Assembly (NCBI GenBank): GCA_951230915.1
Contig: OX579635.1
Location: 38,440,001 to 38,504,000, forward strand
Source: Antitrichia curtipendula
Lineage: Eukaryota; Streptophyta; Bryopsida; Hypnales; Leucodontaceae
Reading direction: 5' to 3'
DNA length: 64,000 nt
A program made the translations under genes and the position numbers. The notes under the pieces were generated by a model that worked only from the letters and a program-made list of their open reading frames with translations, was not told the DNA's origin and made no database searches. Shown here in pieces: positions 46,256-58,299 of the stretch. The first letter of the stretch is position 1. The number at the start of each line of letters is the position of its first letter.

Positions 46256-46964
46256 AAATTGGCACTCCCTAGCTTTATGTAGTAGAGAAAACGTACAAAA
46301 CGTTTTAGACCATTTCATCCATCCAATCAAAAGTTGTGGCCAATTCCCTCAACTATGACTAATGTGACTAATGCCCAATGCCCCATGGGGGCATTAGTCA
46401 CATTAGTCACAATTGTGCAAATCTCCTAATTTTATGCCCTTCTAGATTCCAAATTGGTCCAAGACTTTTGCAGTAGTGGGAGTACGTCGTACACAAGCAT
46501 CCTACAAAGTGAAAAGCAACATTTGATTCACAATTTATTTCTATTTTTGAATTAGTAGAAAAAACAATCTACAAATTCTACAAAAATCTAAAAATGACCG
46601 ATGCTCTCACAAATTGGCACTCACTGGCTTTACATAGTAGAAAAAACGCACAAAATATTTTAGACCATTTCATCCATCCAATCAAAAGTTGTGGCCAATT
46701 CCCTCAACTATGACTAATGTGATTAATGCCCAATGCCCCATGGGGGCATTAGTCACATTAGTCACAATTGTGCAAATCTCCTAATTTCATGGCTTTCTAG
46801 ATTCCAAATTGGTCCAAGACTTTTGCAGTAGTGGGAGTACGTTATACACATGCATCCTACAAAGTGAAAAGCAACATTTGATTCACAATTTATTTCTATT
46901 TTTGAATTAGCAGAAAAAACAATCCACAAATTCTATAAACATCTGATAGTGACAAACGCTCTTG
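46256..46964. repeat. 355-bp tandem duplication, each unit with a hairpin
   Basis: Two units (46256-46610 and 46611-46964) are over 90 percent alike by eye. Each contains a 54-base hairpin: TGACTAATGTGACTAATGCCC, 12 bases, then its reverse complement (46356-46409, perfect; 46711-46764, one mismatch). No coding frame. Confidence 0.9.
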
Positions 46965-46969
46965 CAATT

Positions 46970-47414
46970 TTTTTTTCCTTAGTTGATCAAATTTCACCGT
47001 ATGGATTGGAAGATATTAGCATTCAAAGTTGAACAAAAAGTTTTTTTTCAAGAAGATGCTTAAATTGCCCAAAAAACTAAGATTGTCCATATTTTTCTCA
47101 TCCTTAGTCCAAATAGAATAAATTAAATCTCCACATATAGGTAAAAACATAATCTTTTAGGAAAAAAATTCAAAAACAATAATTTTGACTTTTTGTAATT
47201 TTTTTGGGCTGCCCGCCAATCTCCATTTCTTGTTTATTGTGCCATAACTTTTTCATCCGGCATCTGATTGAAACAAAAATTATATATCCACAAAGCTCTT
47301 GCAAAGCTACACAATCTCAAAAAATCTCAAAAAATTCACTTCAAATTGGGACAATAGGAACCTACCCGGATCCAAATTGTCCCCTAAGGGGACAAGCAGG
47401 GTTTTAGGGGTTAA
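46970..47414. mobile_element. TTAA-family element, right end with truncated left side
   Basis: The right end reads GGGTTTTAGGGG followed by TTAA (47411-47414). The interior resembles the 61234-61831 copy (CATAACTTTT, then a line on TCCGG and CATCTGATTGAAAC). No matching left terminus was found. Confidence 0.4.
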
Positions 47415-48690
47415 ATTTCTCGTAAGTATTTATACACTCCTAGAAAGTACTGTAACTAAGCAAGGAATTAGAAATTGCTTCAAATTTCAGAAATTTTCTA
47501 TTATCTATAAAACCTATATATAAAGTGATTGTTCAAAAAATTAAAACCTTTTTTTTTCTTAATAATGTAATACAAAACTTATAATTGTTATTAGTGGCAA
47601 GAAACTTCTTGTACAAGAAAAAAAATTTAAACAATTTTTAGTAATTAATTTAATGAAAATTCATTAAATATTTTTGTGATAAGAATTTCACAAAATTCAA
47701 AATTTTGTGAAAATATTATTATTTATGATGTGATTTTAAATTCTAATAGTTTCATCTAAAAACTCCCATTAGAAACTAATTTAGGAACATTTCAGGCACT
47801 TTTCAAATTTGCAACATTTTTTGGAATTTTTTGGGGTGAACTTCAAGATATAAGAATGTAGACTTAAATTTTATTTAGTAGTATTTCACTTCACAAAATT
47901 TTGAACTTTGTGAAATTCATACAAAAAAATTATGAAAAGATTTCTCATTCCACTAATTACTAAAACTCTTGAGAAAAATTTACTTGCACAAAAAACTTTC
48001 TTGTCACTAATACATTTGATAAGAACTTTAAAAAAATTATTTGTGAAATTAATTTAATGTAAGTGTATTTCTTGTACCACAATTTTTTTTGAAATCTCTA
48101 ATTCCATAGTTTGCTTTGGCAACTCTTCGAGGGTAAGAAACGTATTGAGAATCCTTGTACCTGTACCGATAAGACCTTGTGCACCCGAACAGGCAGAGGA
48201 AGTTCCTCTTGAACAGTGCTCGCAGGCAACACACACACACCCCGGTATCTCAAATACAGATTTCTGAATCCCCCCCGGCCCCACATCGAGGGGGGTTAAG
48301 AAACAGCACTCCCTGCGACACCGGGGGTAACGGCCTCCCGGTTTCCGTGTGATAAAGTCTACAAAGAATTAAACGGACCAAGCAATGAATTAGAGAAAAA
48401 GGACAATGTAAGCATTTTCATGTATTGTAGAAACGTGGTTATAGATCCTCAACTTCAAACTCCAAATAAATGCTCATTTTTTTGGAATTTCTCAATATTT
48501 TCATGCAGAGAAGAAAGTAGAAACTAAGCTTCACAAGTTTCATTTTGTTGTTTTTTCTTGTAAACTCACAAAAAAATTGAATTAAAATCATCAGATACTT
48601 CTTCAATATTAAAAAAGTTAGAGTGAAAGACTGTTTGACCTTCCAAAGGACACACTTTTAACTTAGACCTGAGCGTCCTTCCTGAGGGTT
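47415..48690. other. Intergenic sequence, no gene seen
   Basis: AT-rich to 48.05 kb, then a GC-richer stretch of about 300 bases (48100-48370) with CCCCCCCGGCCCC and CACACACAC. Three overlapping minus-strand frames of 62-76 codons there share no protein-like features. GAGGGTTAAG at about 48685 resembles a TTAA-family right end without a partner. Confidence 0.45.
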
Positions 48691-50010
48691 AAGAGCCTTC
48701 TGCGGTGGAGTCACAACAGTCCCGCCAGAATGACGAAATTCTCCACCAGTCCATCACTCCATCTCAATAGCTGTAACAGAACTTCGGCTGCTGCAAAGAA
48801 CACTACTAGCGATTTATAACGAATCAAAAATTGCAGAAACAATTGAAACCAACCCAGTTGTGAAACTGCTGCAAAGGTGTACAAGTCATACATTATTGCA
48901 AAAAAATAGGAACCACAGTAGAGTCATACAGCTCAACGAAGAGTTCACACCAGAACCGAGACGAGAATAATGAACTATTATATAGTGGAAACCATGGATA
49001 CATAGGGAAACACGCAATATAACACCGAATTATAATGGTCCATTATTTTGTGGAAACAAATTAAACACTCAGCGTACAATGAATCTAGTAATGTGCGGTA
49101 ACCACTCACGTACTCTCTGATAAACTAACTGCCCAAATCATCAATCCAGCTAAATAGTTCCATGCTGGCATGTCAGTAGCTCTAATCACACGAAACCAGA
49201 GATCGACAGTCGAAACGAACCACTGTAAAACTGCTGCAAAGGCGTACAACTTGTACATCGGAAGGGATGGGAAGCACAGTAGAGCAAAACAGCTCAACGA
49301 AAGTAATCACACCAGAACCGAGCTTGTCGAAAACAACGGACCATTATATATATTGTACACTGTGGAAACAAATGAAACACGCAACTGAATCTAGCAACGT
49401 GGTAAGATGGTAACCCCTAATTCTCTGTTAAATTAACTGCGCTAATTAATCCAGCTATTTAGTTCCATCCATGCATGCCAGTAGCCCTATTCACATGAAA
49501 CCAGAGATCGGCAATCTTGCCCTAATCACATGAAACCTGAGATCGACAGTCTTGCCCTAATCAATGAATTAAAACCAGAGATCGACATTCTTGGTGAACT
49601 TGGAACCCCGGGCGAGTACCAGTGGTGGAATGATTCTTTGCAACAAGATTTTCCGCTTGGACGACGAGGGGCTGACAGTTGCGGATCCGTCGACATGGTG
49701 CTTGACAGTGGACGCAGCCATAGAGTCTCCTGTAACAACAGGAACTGCAGTTGCCAGAACCGGGACGAAAACAATGGACCATTATATTGTACACTATGGA
49801 AACAAATGAAACACGCAACTGAATCTAGCAAAGTGGTAACACTGGATTACTCTCTGGTAAATTAACTGCGCTAACCAACCCAGATAATCAATTCCATGCA
49901 TGCATACCAGTAGCCCTAGTCGAATGAAACCAGCGACAGTCTTGCCCTCAGCACATGAAACATTAAAACCAGATATCGACAGTCTCGGTGACATTCGGAC
50001 CCCGGGCAGG
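48690..50010. repeat. About 3 diverged units (390-440 bp) of paralogue B's 3' region
   Basis: Three successive segments share blocks in order: CTGCTGCAAAGG...CACCAGAACCGAG, GGACCATTATAT...GTGGAAACAAAT, GAATCTAGCAA/GAATCTAGTAA, TTAACTGCGCTAA, then TCCATGCATGC...AAACCAGAGATCGACAGTC. The repeats run from about 48850 to the stop codon of paralogue B. Unit 3 is joined to the true last exon. Unit 2 carries a decayed copy of that exon's end. Confidence 0.8.
49600..49745 (-). pseudogene. Decayed copy of paralogue B's terminal exon end
   Basis: On the minus strand it reads VTGDSMAASTVKHHVDGS, then ATVSPSSSKRKILLQRII. This matches the last 37 or so residues of paralogue B (VAGDSVAASTVKHHAAGS, then ATVSPSSSKRKSLLQRIIHQ). 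One extra base after RII removes the His-Gln-stop ending and lets the frame run on. It lies about 390 bases downstream of the real exon, in the same orientation. The upstream exon portion and splice acceptor are missing. Confidence 0.85.
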
Positions 50011-50012
50011 TA

Positions 50013-53000
50013 CTACTGGTGAATGATTCTCTGCAACAAGCTTTTCCGCTTGGACGATGAGGGGCTGACAGTTGCGGATCCGGCGGCATGGTGCTTGACA
50101 GTGGACGCAGCCACAGAGTCTCCTGCAACAACAGGGACTGATGTGGCCTTGGAATCATCGGAGGACAACGAAGAGGAGGAGCTCTTGGATTTGTGAAGCA
50201 ACCCTCCGCTGTGGGTCTTGGACTTGCGGCTGCGGTGCTTGCGACCGTGGATGAGGTTGAAGTGGCCAGGGTTGATGAAGTTGCCCACGGGGGCCTCGCA
50301 GTAGCTGCAACCATAGCAAAGCATATCGAATCCCATGAGAACTTGATTGACCTCAATCGTCGAGTATGACGCAGTGTAAGACTCCATTCACCACATAGCA
50401 AGGGAGAGGTTCCATTCAGTGAACTTTGAGCCTTTCCCATGTTACAATCTAGAAACTTGCGCCATCTGAAAATTTGCATAATTCTTCAGTGTTAAGGTAA
50501 AAACCAATTGCAACAGGCCTACCAAATGTCAATAGAATAGAGCGTTTTCACAACTTTAACACTAATCGATGCTCACATGTATGGTGGTTAATGGAGGCAC
50601 ACCTAGCTCTGCATCTACCCAAAGATCCAAAAACTAGGACCGGCGTAGATTTATGTTTCAGGCCAGGCGCCTTCAAACATGCCAGTTTCACGAAATTGAC
50701 TTGAGTCATAATTGTTAAAATGGAAAGTTTCAGTGACATTGGCGCGAGTTTCAGTTGTTCAATTGCAAGCTATTAGTAACGTCTACACCAGTCCTTGTTA
50801 TTAAAGCTCTCGAAAATTGAATGTCACAGACTCACAATAACGTAAGTTTCATTAAAGTTACGGACTATTGCATGGCGAATTTGAAACAAGCCATTTAGTG
50901 ACAAGTACGCGACCGTACATGCATGCAGCGTCACTAGACCGCAAAACTCTCAGGGAAATTATCCTTGATTCCATTAAGGGCACAGGCAGCTCTTATCAAA
51001 TCCCGGCGTGAAAAATGTATCTAGCAGATACATGCTCTCACGATTGGTATGGGACCATCTACCTCTTGTGTACGGAGGATTCAATATGAGCTGCTTGTTG
51101 GGAATATCAAGGGTCCTCGATGATTCATTAACAATGGGGGATCCGGCAATTAAACGAAGGAAACCAGTGCCATAAATTTTCCTGTTGGCAACACTGTTAC
51201 CCGGGAATGAGACTCTGGGAACCAGAGATGATCGATCTCCATGTGACTTCATCAATTAACGATCGAATCTCGGATCGGATATTAAATAATTTTGCAGTTT
51301 CAATTCAATCTGAGGTAACGAATTCCGTTATGGAACGAATGCATACAAGATTGAATTACAAAAGCGGTGCATGAGGTAAGGGACGTACTTTCCGGTGGGC
51401 ACTTCCACCATGCGCGTGACGGGCACCTCTCTCACCACAGGGACGATGACTTTCTCCTCCACGTCTTCGGTGATGACACGGGGCACCATCTCTATCCGGG
51501 GCACGTCGATGTACTCCACTTCTTCCACCATCTCCGTCACCTCGCGCTCCTCCGTCACAACCCTGAATGCAGACCTCGTATTAATTCGTTAATATTGGTT
51601 CAGTTGTTTGCAATTCAGTCGCCTGTCTGAAATTTCAAACAACGTCAATTTCATTAAATTGGTGATGTTCTCATGTTCCAACAAAAAGCGTGACATATAT
51701 CTTCTCAAAGGTCTAATTTCAGACCACAAACTAGGCCGGATATAAATTTGGTGTCAGGCCACGCAAAATAATGGAATATCCCCAATTTGACGAATTGACG
51801 TTAAATTCATCTTCCTACGGAACAAAATTGACGACTATTAAGTAAGTTCTCTGGGAGCTCTAACTTTAAAGTTCAATTTCATCTGAGCTCGATCTGGAAC
51901 ACGCTACACTGACAAAGGGTCCAGTCCCAGAGACCACCACTGTATCACAGACTACAACAAAAAATTACACCGATTTTGGAAAGTCACACAATTTTAAACT
52001 AGTGCATGTTAAAATAGCATTTCTTTTTTTTTTCTTTTTTTTCTTCGCAACAAGCGAACACTTTCTTCTACTAAAAATCAAAACATCACTCTGAACCTGA
52101 TGAATCACGTACACCTCGGCGAAAGAAGTAAAAACCAACATACTACTAGCTCAAGGAGTCCCACAGGGAACTGTTTCTGTTCCCACCGGACCAAGAAAAC
52201 GGTTCTCTTACGGTCCAGTGCCTTCGAGTGCATCCAGACCCTAGTTCGGGTGCGACTCAAATGAGTTTTGGAGTCTTCGTCCAAGCCATTCTTATTGACA
52301 ACTAAAGTATTTTGTAGAGAAATTGATTCCCGGCACTGATTTGGCGGTGATACAAAATTTGCACCCTCACTAATTATAGGCCAAATTAGTATAGCCTTAC
52401 TAATTTACTATAAGTTAATTAGGACCCTTCCAACCGCATGTTCCATCAGCCATCAGCAACAAGTCGGCATACATATGTAGCAGTGTCTAAGAACCTAAAA
52501 AATCAATAAGTAAGTGGTTCAGATGAATTACCGGTGGATAATCTCGATTCTCGCCTTGGGCACGTGCCGCACGACCGGAACCCGGTCAATGCGCTCGATT
52601 TCGTCCATGATGATTCTCGTCTTGGGCACAATGATGGTGCGATTCTCATGGTGAATTTCTTTAATAAAATCCGTCTTCTCGATCGTTCGCATCTCAGGGT
52701 AGCGCTGGATGACCGTCACTCGGGTCTCGAACTCCCGGGGCTACATGACAGTTAACACATCAAGTCCTCATACTGGTTAAATTGGGGTCATAACAGTCAT
52801 GACAGTCGAACCTCAAATCCAACATACACAGACCAAGTTCTTGTTCAGAACTTGTTTGTCACAATTTCGGTCCTCTCAAACACAGCGCTTGTAAGAATTT
52901 ACAATATATATACAACCATACACCCAGCAACGCAATTCAGTATCACAGAACCTCGGCGAAACCACAGATGATTGAAACAAGCAGCTACGCAGTCTACGGT

Positions 53001-53682
53001 ACTAGAGGGAGGCTCCAGATGTCCCGGCCTGTAGCACTGGCTCGAGTAATTAAGGTCCTATTAAACCCTCAGACTTCAAACTTCCTCCCATGGACTCAAA
53101 CTCCCGCACATGCAGAAAAGCTTCCTCACATCAGGCACATGTACTCAAACTTCCTCGCTCACATGTACTCATTACTCAAACTTCCTCCCATAATCTCAAA
53201 CTTCTGTCAATGCTCCTGTCATTGCAAAGCCTCCTCCCTTTCGGTTCAGAGCCAAGTTCGGCAAATTAATAACAAGGTGCAGACCCAGTGCCTCCTCATG
53301 CATAATTGCATACCAGATCTCGAATGTTGGGATTTGGACAATACGCCTCGCCTTCGTGTGTAATATGCGTCCTTGTGCGCAGTTTGGCGAGCTCCTCCTC
53401 AGTGCGTCCCAAAACGCCACTACTGTGGTGGTGGTGATGAGGAATAGTACTCGTCGACGCTGCGACTCCAGGCTCGACCACGCCACTACGATCCACCACT
53501 GCAGGGTCTGCCGCTGGGTGTCCTGGCTCGTCTCGTCCCGTGACCACATTCTTGGCCGCCTCCACTACTTGCCCCCCAACCCCCTTGCCTTCCACGCGTG
53601 CCGTCTCCGCCCCGGTTTCCGCCCGCTCGGTGGCCGTAGTCGGAGGTTCTATCCCTGTGCCGGGTCTCTGAAGCGTCGCCAT
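50013..53682 (-). CDS. Alveolin/articulin-like Val-Pro repeat protein, paralogue B (four exons)
   Basis: Exons 53682-53314, 52740-52532, 51562-51389 and 50304-50013 join with GT-AG introns of 573, 969 and 1084 nt in phases 0, 2 and 2, giving 347 aa. Exons 2 and 3 are exactly as long as in paralogue A (209 and 174 nt). About 45 of 58 residues agree across exon 3. Residues 1-123 share GAETARVEGKGVGGQVV and YCPNPNIRDL with A but carry an HHHHH run. Residues 124-251 are the core (VIQRYPEMRTIEKTD, RVPVVRHVPKAR, VPVVREVPVTRMVEVPTG). The tail starts YCEAPVGNFINPGHFNL, is Ser/Lys/His-rich, and ends KRKSLLQRIIHQ. No signal peptide or membrane segment is seen. Conservation of core and end motifs with divergent linkers points to selection on both genes. 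Its duplicated promoter and 3' flank are described separately. Confidence 0.88.
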
Positions 53683-53714
53683 CTCGACAAACTCTACAGG
53701 AGCACAAGCATGTC

Positions 53715-54085
53715 AACCTAGAATACATTTCAGGAGCTTCATGGTTCGAGAAATGACAGAGTTCAGTCCTTTAGGTGCAGATTTAGTAGCTCAACTAAAC
53801 CTCAGAGATGTACACCAGCTGCGAGTTCGGCACTAGCTTGAACTTCACGGTTTGGGCACTCAGAAACGGTCCATTTCAACGCCAGACTCTGCTCGACCAC
53901 AATGACGTCATCCTAGATTACATTTCAGGAGCTTCATAATTCGACAAACAGGCAAATTTCAAGTGAAAGTGAAGCAGTTGCCGAACACCAGTGAGGGTTT
54001 GACACTTGAACTTCAAGCGCAATTTCGGCACTCAGAAACAGATCATTTCAAAGGCAAAATCTACACGATCACAGTCACGTCACCC
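53715..54085. promoter_or_regulatory. 195-bp tandem duplication in paralogue B's upstream region
   Basis: CATTTCAGGAGCTTCAT occurs at 53726 and 53921. The following blocks (TTGAACTTCA, TCGGCACTCAGAAAC, CATTTCAA) recur with the same order and near the same spacing. It starts about 30 bases above the start codon at 53682, so it spans the 5' UTR or proximal promoter. The copies have diverged considerably. Confidence 0.75.
53903..53910. promoter_or_regulatory. Palindromic TGACGTCA upstream of paralogue B
   Basis: A perfect TGACGTCA, the classical TGA/bZIP site, about 220 bases above the start codon. The second promoter-repeat unit carries GTCACGTCACC near 54070 at the matching place. Confidence 0.4.
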
Positions 54086-54595
54086 TCAGAAAGTGATTGC
54101 AGCTGAAATCTCTTGACGATCGATGTTTTGCAAAACCCTTGAATGATCTTGCTAGCGAGACGCTAAAACGAAACGACGCATGTAGATACAAGGACATATA
54201 CCGAATGAACTGACTACATTTTCGACTGGTTCCATGTATGCTTCAGTACCTGTTTTCAGAGTCGATTTCGATCAGAAACAAAACGGCTTTGTTCTAGTGG
54301 TAGCTAGATCGACAACAGCAAGTTGCGGAGCTAGCATGAAACTCGGCCAAAGCCTGTGTCAGGACGAAACAAGCAATATTAATTCACCTAGCTGGGGCTC
54401 ATCAGCTAGGCAGCTAGCTAGAGTACGGAAATAGGAGGACAGCACTCCAGGGAAGACGATGTCAATGCCCTATCTAGGTAGGGAGTCGAGTAGACGTGAT
54501 CCACAAGTGAACAAGAACCAGTCACATTAATTTACGACCATGGGTTAAGTTAAATACTTGACCACTTGGTATGGTCCAGGCTGAAATCGCCCTGC

Positions 54596-54601
54596 CACGT
54601 G
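54596..54601. promoter_or_regulatory. G-box CACGTG upstream of paralogue B
   Basis: CCACGTGCC about 915 bases above the start codon. The core and its flanks equal those of the site upstream of paralogue A (CCACGTGCC at 32081-32089). Confidence 0.3.
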
Positions 54602-54609
54602 CCCACGGA

Positions 54610-56660
54610 TCCCTTAGGGAGGGAGAGACTGTGAGTCGTTGATCTCGATTGCATGGACAAGGCTGAATAGCATTACAAGTCGAGCCTCTATGCTTGTCAC
54701 CTCGATAAGCATACAATCTTATGTGTGTTTCACAGTTTCACCCTTCTCCTAGAGCCTCAAAGAGAAATGTTAGATGTTAAATGTTGCTAGTTCTTCATAA
54801 CATCCTTTGCAAATATACTTCGATATGCGTTAGAATAGGCAAAAAGGTGATAAATTGATATTCATATTATTGTTAATAGTCCAAAATTTGATAAGTGAAA
54901 TATATATTATTTGTTGTGTTGGTATGTGGTAGAGATCTTCTACACCTACTTGCAACATATGCGTACAGGTATGTGCAGAGGTTTGATTGCACTGTACAAT
55001 TACCATACTTCACCCACTTACCCACAACAAGAACCAAACTATTGGAACTATGTGCCTGAATCTGAGACCTGCCGGAAACATGCTTGCTCAGTAAACTGAT
55101 TGCGAGTCAAGTGTTGTTGATCGGTGTGCAAGTGTGCAACCGAAAGGGGCGGTTCCGTGTTCGAAAACTCGCTTGAATAAATGTAAGGTAAGTACGTATT
55201 GGGAAGAATGTAAGGGCTCGTGTTGACTTTGTTTGTAAGGGCTCGTGTAAAGTTGTGCAGGTGATTGGCGATTTGAGAATGGAGATTTTGGTTGCATTTT
55301 TAGTGAGAGTGAAGACTGTACGTCTGGTTTCGGGTTGGTTACGATTAAAGCAGGACCACATTAGACTTTGAAGCCCAAGTACGTGAGTGATATGGAAGTG
55401 TACTTGAAAATGCTGGCTGCCAGATCAGAAGAGCACACATTCACAGGCAATTGCACTTTGTTTTTTGGCATTACTTTCTACTGGCGGGGAGGTAATTATG
55501 TCGGTAGGTCCGGCAGTCCGGCAGTCTTGGCCCTACCACACCCCAGTCAACGAATCGGCGTTATTTAGGCAATCCTCGACAGGCAGCATGTTTGAAATTT
55601 TCTCGGGGGTAGGTTTCCAATATTTCTACCTTCTTTTGCACTGAAGTGTTTCACAAGTAGAAAGGTAAGAAGAAAAGGTTTGCATCAGAAATATTTATTG
55701 ACTTATAAGAAAAGCACAATAAATGACTGTAACTTCAATCTCCAAAATATCTCTGTCATGCATTCATTCTTCTTTCTATTGACGGGTATATTAGACATTT
55801 TTCAGCGTGCAACTTCCAATGAATATAAATCGGAAGAAATTAAATGCACTTTTCTAATTACTCATCGAGTGTCCAGCCAGTGAATGGTTGAGCATGTACG
55901 GGGAGAATAACATCTCGAAACCTCAAGAATAGTCAGTGTTACTTCCAAGGTTCGTTCAGAACTTTGGGCACAGCACTACAGCAGTTGTATATTGGTAAGG
56001 CATGATTAGTTTCAAAGTTGCTAACAGAGACAAACTACTTTGATTGTACCAAGACCTGAAGACACTCCATCCAACAAGTTCGATTCCAGATGCAGTATAA
56101 TTCACATATATAAAGCGCCTTTTATTACTGTCATAGATTCTCAGGCAAAACCACATGTTCTTAAAATGGAAAAGCTTCGAATAGGGACATGGACTCCATG
56201 ATTTTCTTGAAGACTACGTGCAACACAAATCAAATTTAACGAGATCCACAACAGTAATATTTAATAAGTTACCGTGTATAAAGTCCTGTTTGAACTGTAC
56301 TGCACAGTAGAAAGCCTTGATTCGGCCAAACTTCAGTATGTATGCATGCATGTTGGTTTGTCATAAATTAAATGGAAACTCCATTGCAAACTCAACTTCA
56401 GTTTGGAGAAAGGTTTGCTCTGCGTCGTCACAGGTCCCTTGCCGTGCGGCCCGTGCGGCGGTAGGTGCGCCATTAAAATTACACTCACATGAATCTTCAA
56501 CCTCTAGATCCACATTTCCATTCAAAGCGATATTTTCTTAAGCACGATTTTTCCCCAATTGACTACACCTAAAAAGATGTTGGCTATTTTATTGTAAAGG
56601 AAATTTTCATTTTTTCCTAATCAAAATAGCTAGATTATTGTTGTCTTTTGGGACCAAGAA
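54610..56660. other. Intergenic sequence, no gene seen
   Basis: Mixed composition to about 55.6 kb, then AT-rich. Frames of up to 84 codons overlap on the minus strand at 55.09-55.36 kb without domain features. No terminal repeats were paired. Confidence 0.45.
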
Positions 56661-56674
56661 GTAAATTTTACCTA

Positions 56675-56998
56675 GAACGGCAATTTCATTAAAATGGCGG
56701 TATTCCGTATGCCATTTTCAGAGTGGCCACTTTGAATTGCGAAAGTGACATCTAAGAGAGGTATAGATTACATAAATATTTATCTCATATAGATTTCATA
56801 AATCTAGCAGTAGTGTACATTTCAAATTGCACGATCTGAACTTTGAAAGCAACATCTATGACTGTTGTATATTTCAGACATCTAGAAATGATTTAGATTT
56901 CAGAAATCTAGGACAGTTGAACATTTCAGAGCGGCCGTTCTGAACTGTGAAAACTGCCAACGTTACGGAATTTTGCCATTTTAACGAAATTGCCCTTC
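56675..56998. mobile_element. TA-flanked MITE (mariner/Stowaway-like), 324 bp
   Basis: The left end is GAACGGCAATTTCATTAAAA followed by TGGC. The right end is the inverted GCCATTTTAACGAAATTGCC followed by CTTC. Only two substitutions occur in the first 24 bases. TA flanks both sides (56673-56674 and 56999-57000). Interior phrases (ATTTCAGACATCTAG, GATTTCAGAAATCTAG) are partly self-similar. A TA duplication with long ends is typical of Tc1/mariner-type MITEs. No coding frame. Confidence 0.75.
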
Positions 56999-57009
56999 TA
57001 GATTTCATC

Positions 57010-57915
57010 TAAATTTGATGTGAATATCACCAAATATCATATTGAAGAAATAACTGACTACTTCAAAATGATAAAGAGAAAATTTAAAAAACAATGATTC
57101 AAAGTTCCTTTCCAATATTGTATTGGACACTTTCTATAAATTATGCTAAACCGATTGTTGGTTGTAAAAATAGTCAACCACCAATACTATTAATTTTGTT
57201 AAATTTGTGATATTTCATTACTTTAGCCCAGTTCGAGCCTTGTAATTTGAGATCCAAATCTCATACTTGTCTTAGTTTGTGGCTTGAATTAAAACCTTTG
57301 TAAAGATATATGTCACAATTTTTTATTTATAAAATATCGCCAATTTAACAAAATTGATGTTCAATATGACTACCAACATTTTGTGCTTTGTTCTAATCAT
57401 GAAGTGGTCAAGAGTCTACACAGTAGAATCCCTTTGACTTTAGCAAGCTAGAAGAAACCTTACTCACTCCCTTGAGCAAGCATTAGAGAATTTATGAGGC
57501 CTCTAGACAGCAACTTCAGAGCAACTGAAAGGACCTCACAATTACATTTAACTTTGTTGACGGGTTTGTTTTTCCTCTATAGTTGCTTGCTTGAATTTGC
57601 AATGTCGGATGACTATCAGTGATTCAAAATTCAAGTACAAATGTTAAATAATTAGGGTTAAGGTATTGTAATGCATCTTAACCAAGGTTATTATATACCT
57701 TCTACTCTAAACAAGCTGTGAAGAAAGAAACAAATGTCAAAAATAGTCCAATGACATCTGCCATCTAGAATTTTTCTAATAGCATTGTGAAAGGTCTAAT
57801 TCATTGATAATTGATGGTAATTAAGGATAAAGAGGTTGTTTTTATACAGAAATCAATTGTCCATGGTGAATCCTCTAAAGATATGGGATATTTTGAAGAG
57901 AATCACTCATTGTCA
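57010..57915. other. Intergenic sequence, no gene seen
   Basis: AT-rich, with no frame of interest and no paired repeat noticed. Confidence 0.5.
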
Positions 57916-57920
57916 AATGC

Positions 57921-58290
57921 AGGAATTATGTTCAAAGTCGAATTTAAAACCCCATTTAGGCATAGAAGAATTTTTTTTTTCAAAAAATTTTGAACTAAAA
58001 AAAGCTATAGAATCAATATAGTTTTCATATCTAAAAATCCGTTTGAGGTTAAGAGACTCTAATAAAAAGTTATGGACAAAATTCTAAAAGGGCTGGAAGG
58101 AAAATCTTCTTTAACATTTTCAAATACCCTCTCCAAATTTTGTCCATAACTTTTTATTAGCGGTTCTAAACCTCAAACGGATTTTTGGATATGAAAATAA
58201 TATTGATTCTACATTTGTTTTTAGTTCAAAATTTAAAAATGAAAGTTTTCTATTATGCCTAAATGGGGTCTAAAATTCGACTTTGAACAT
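57921..58290. mobile_element. Foldback element, second copy of the family
   Basis: The left arm (ATGTTCAAAGTCGAATTT, CATCTAAAAATCCGTTTGAG, AAAAAGTTATGGACAAAATT) recurs inverted at about 58130-58290 around a spacer of about 45 bases. Arms are about 165 bases and close to 90 percent alike. It matches 7316-7692 in design and phrases, and both copies are followed by CAATGAGTGGT/CTATGAGTGGT. Confidence 0.75.
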
Positions 58291-58299
58291 AATGCCTAT

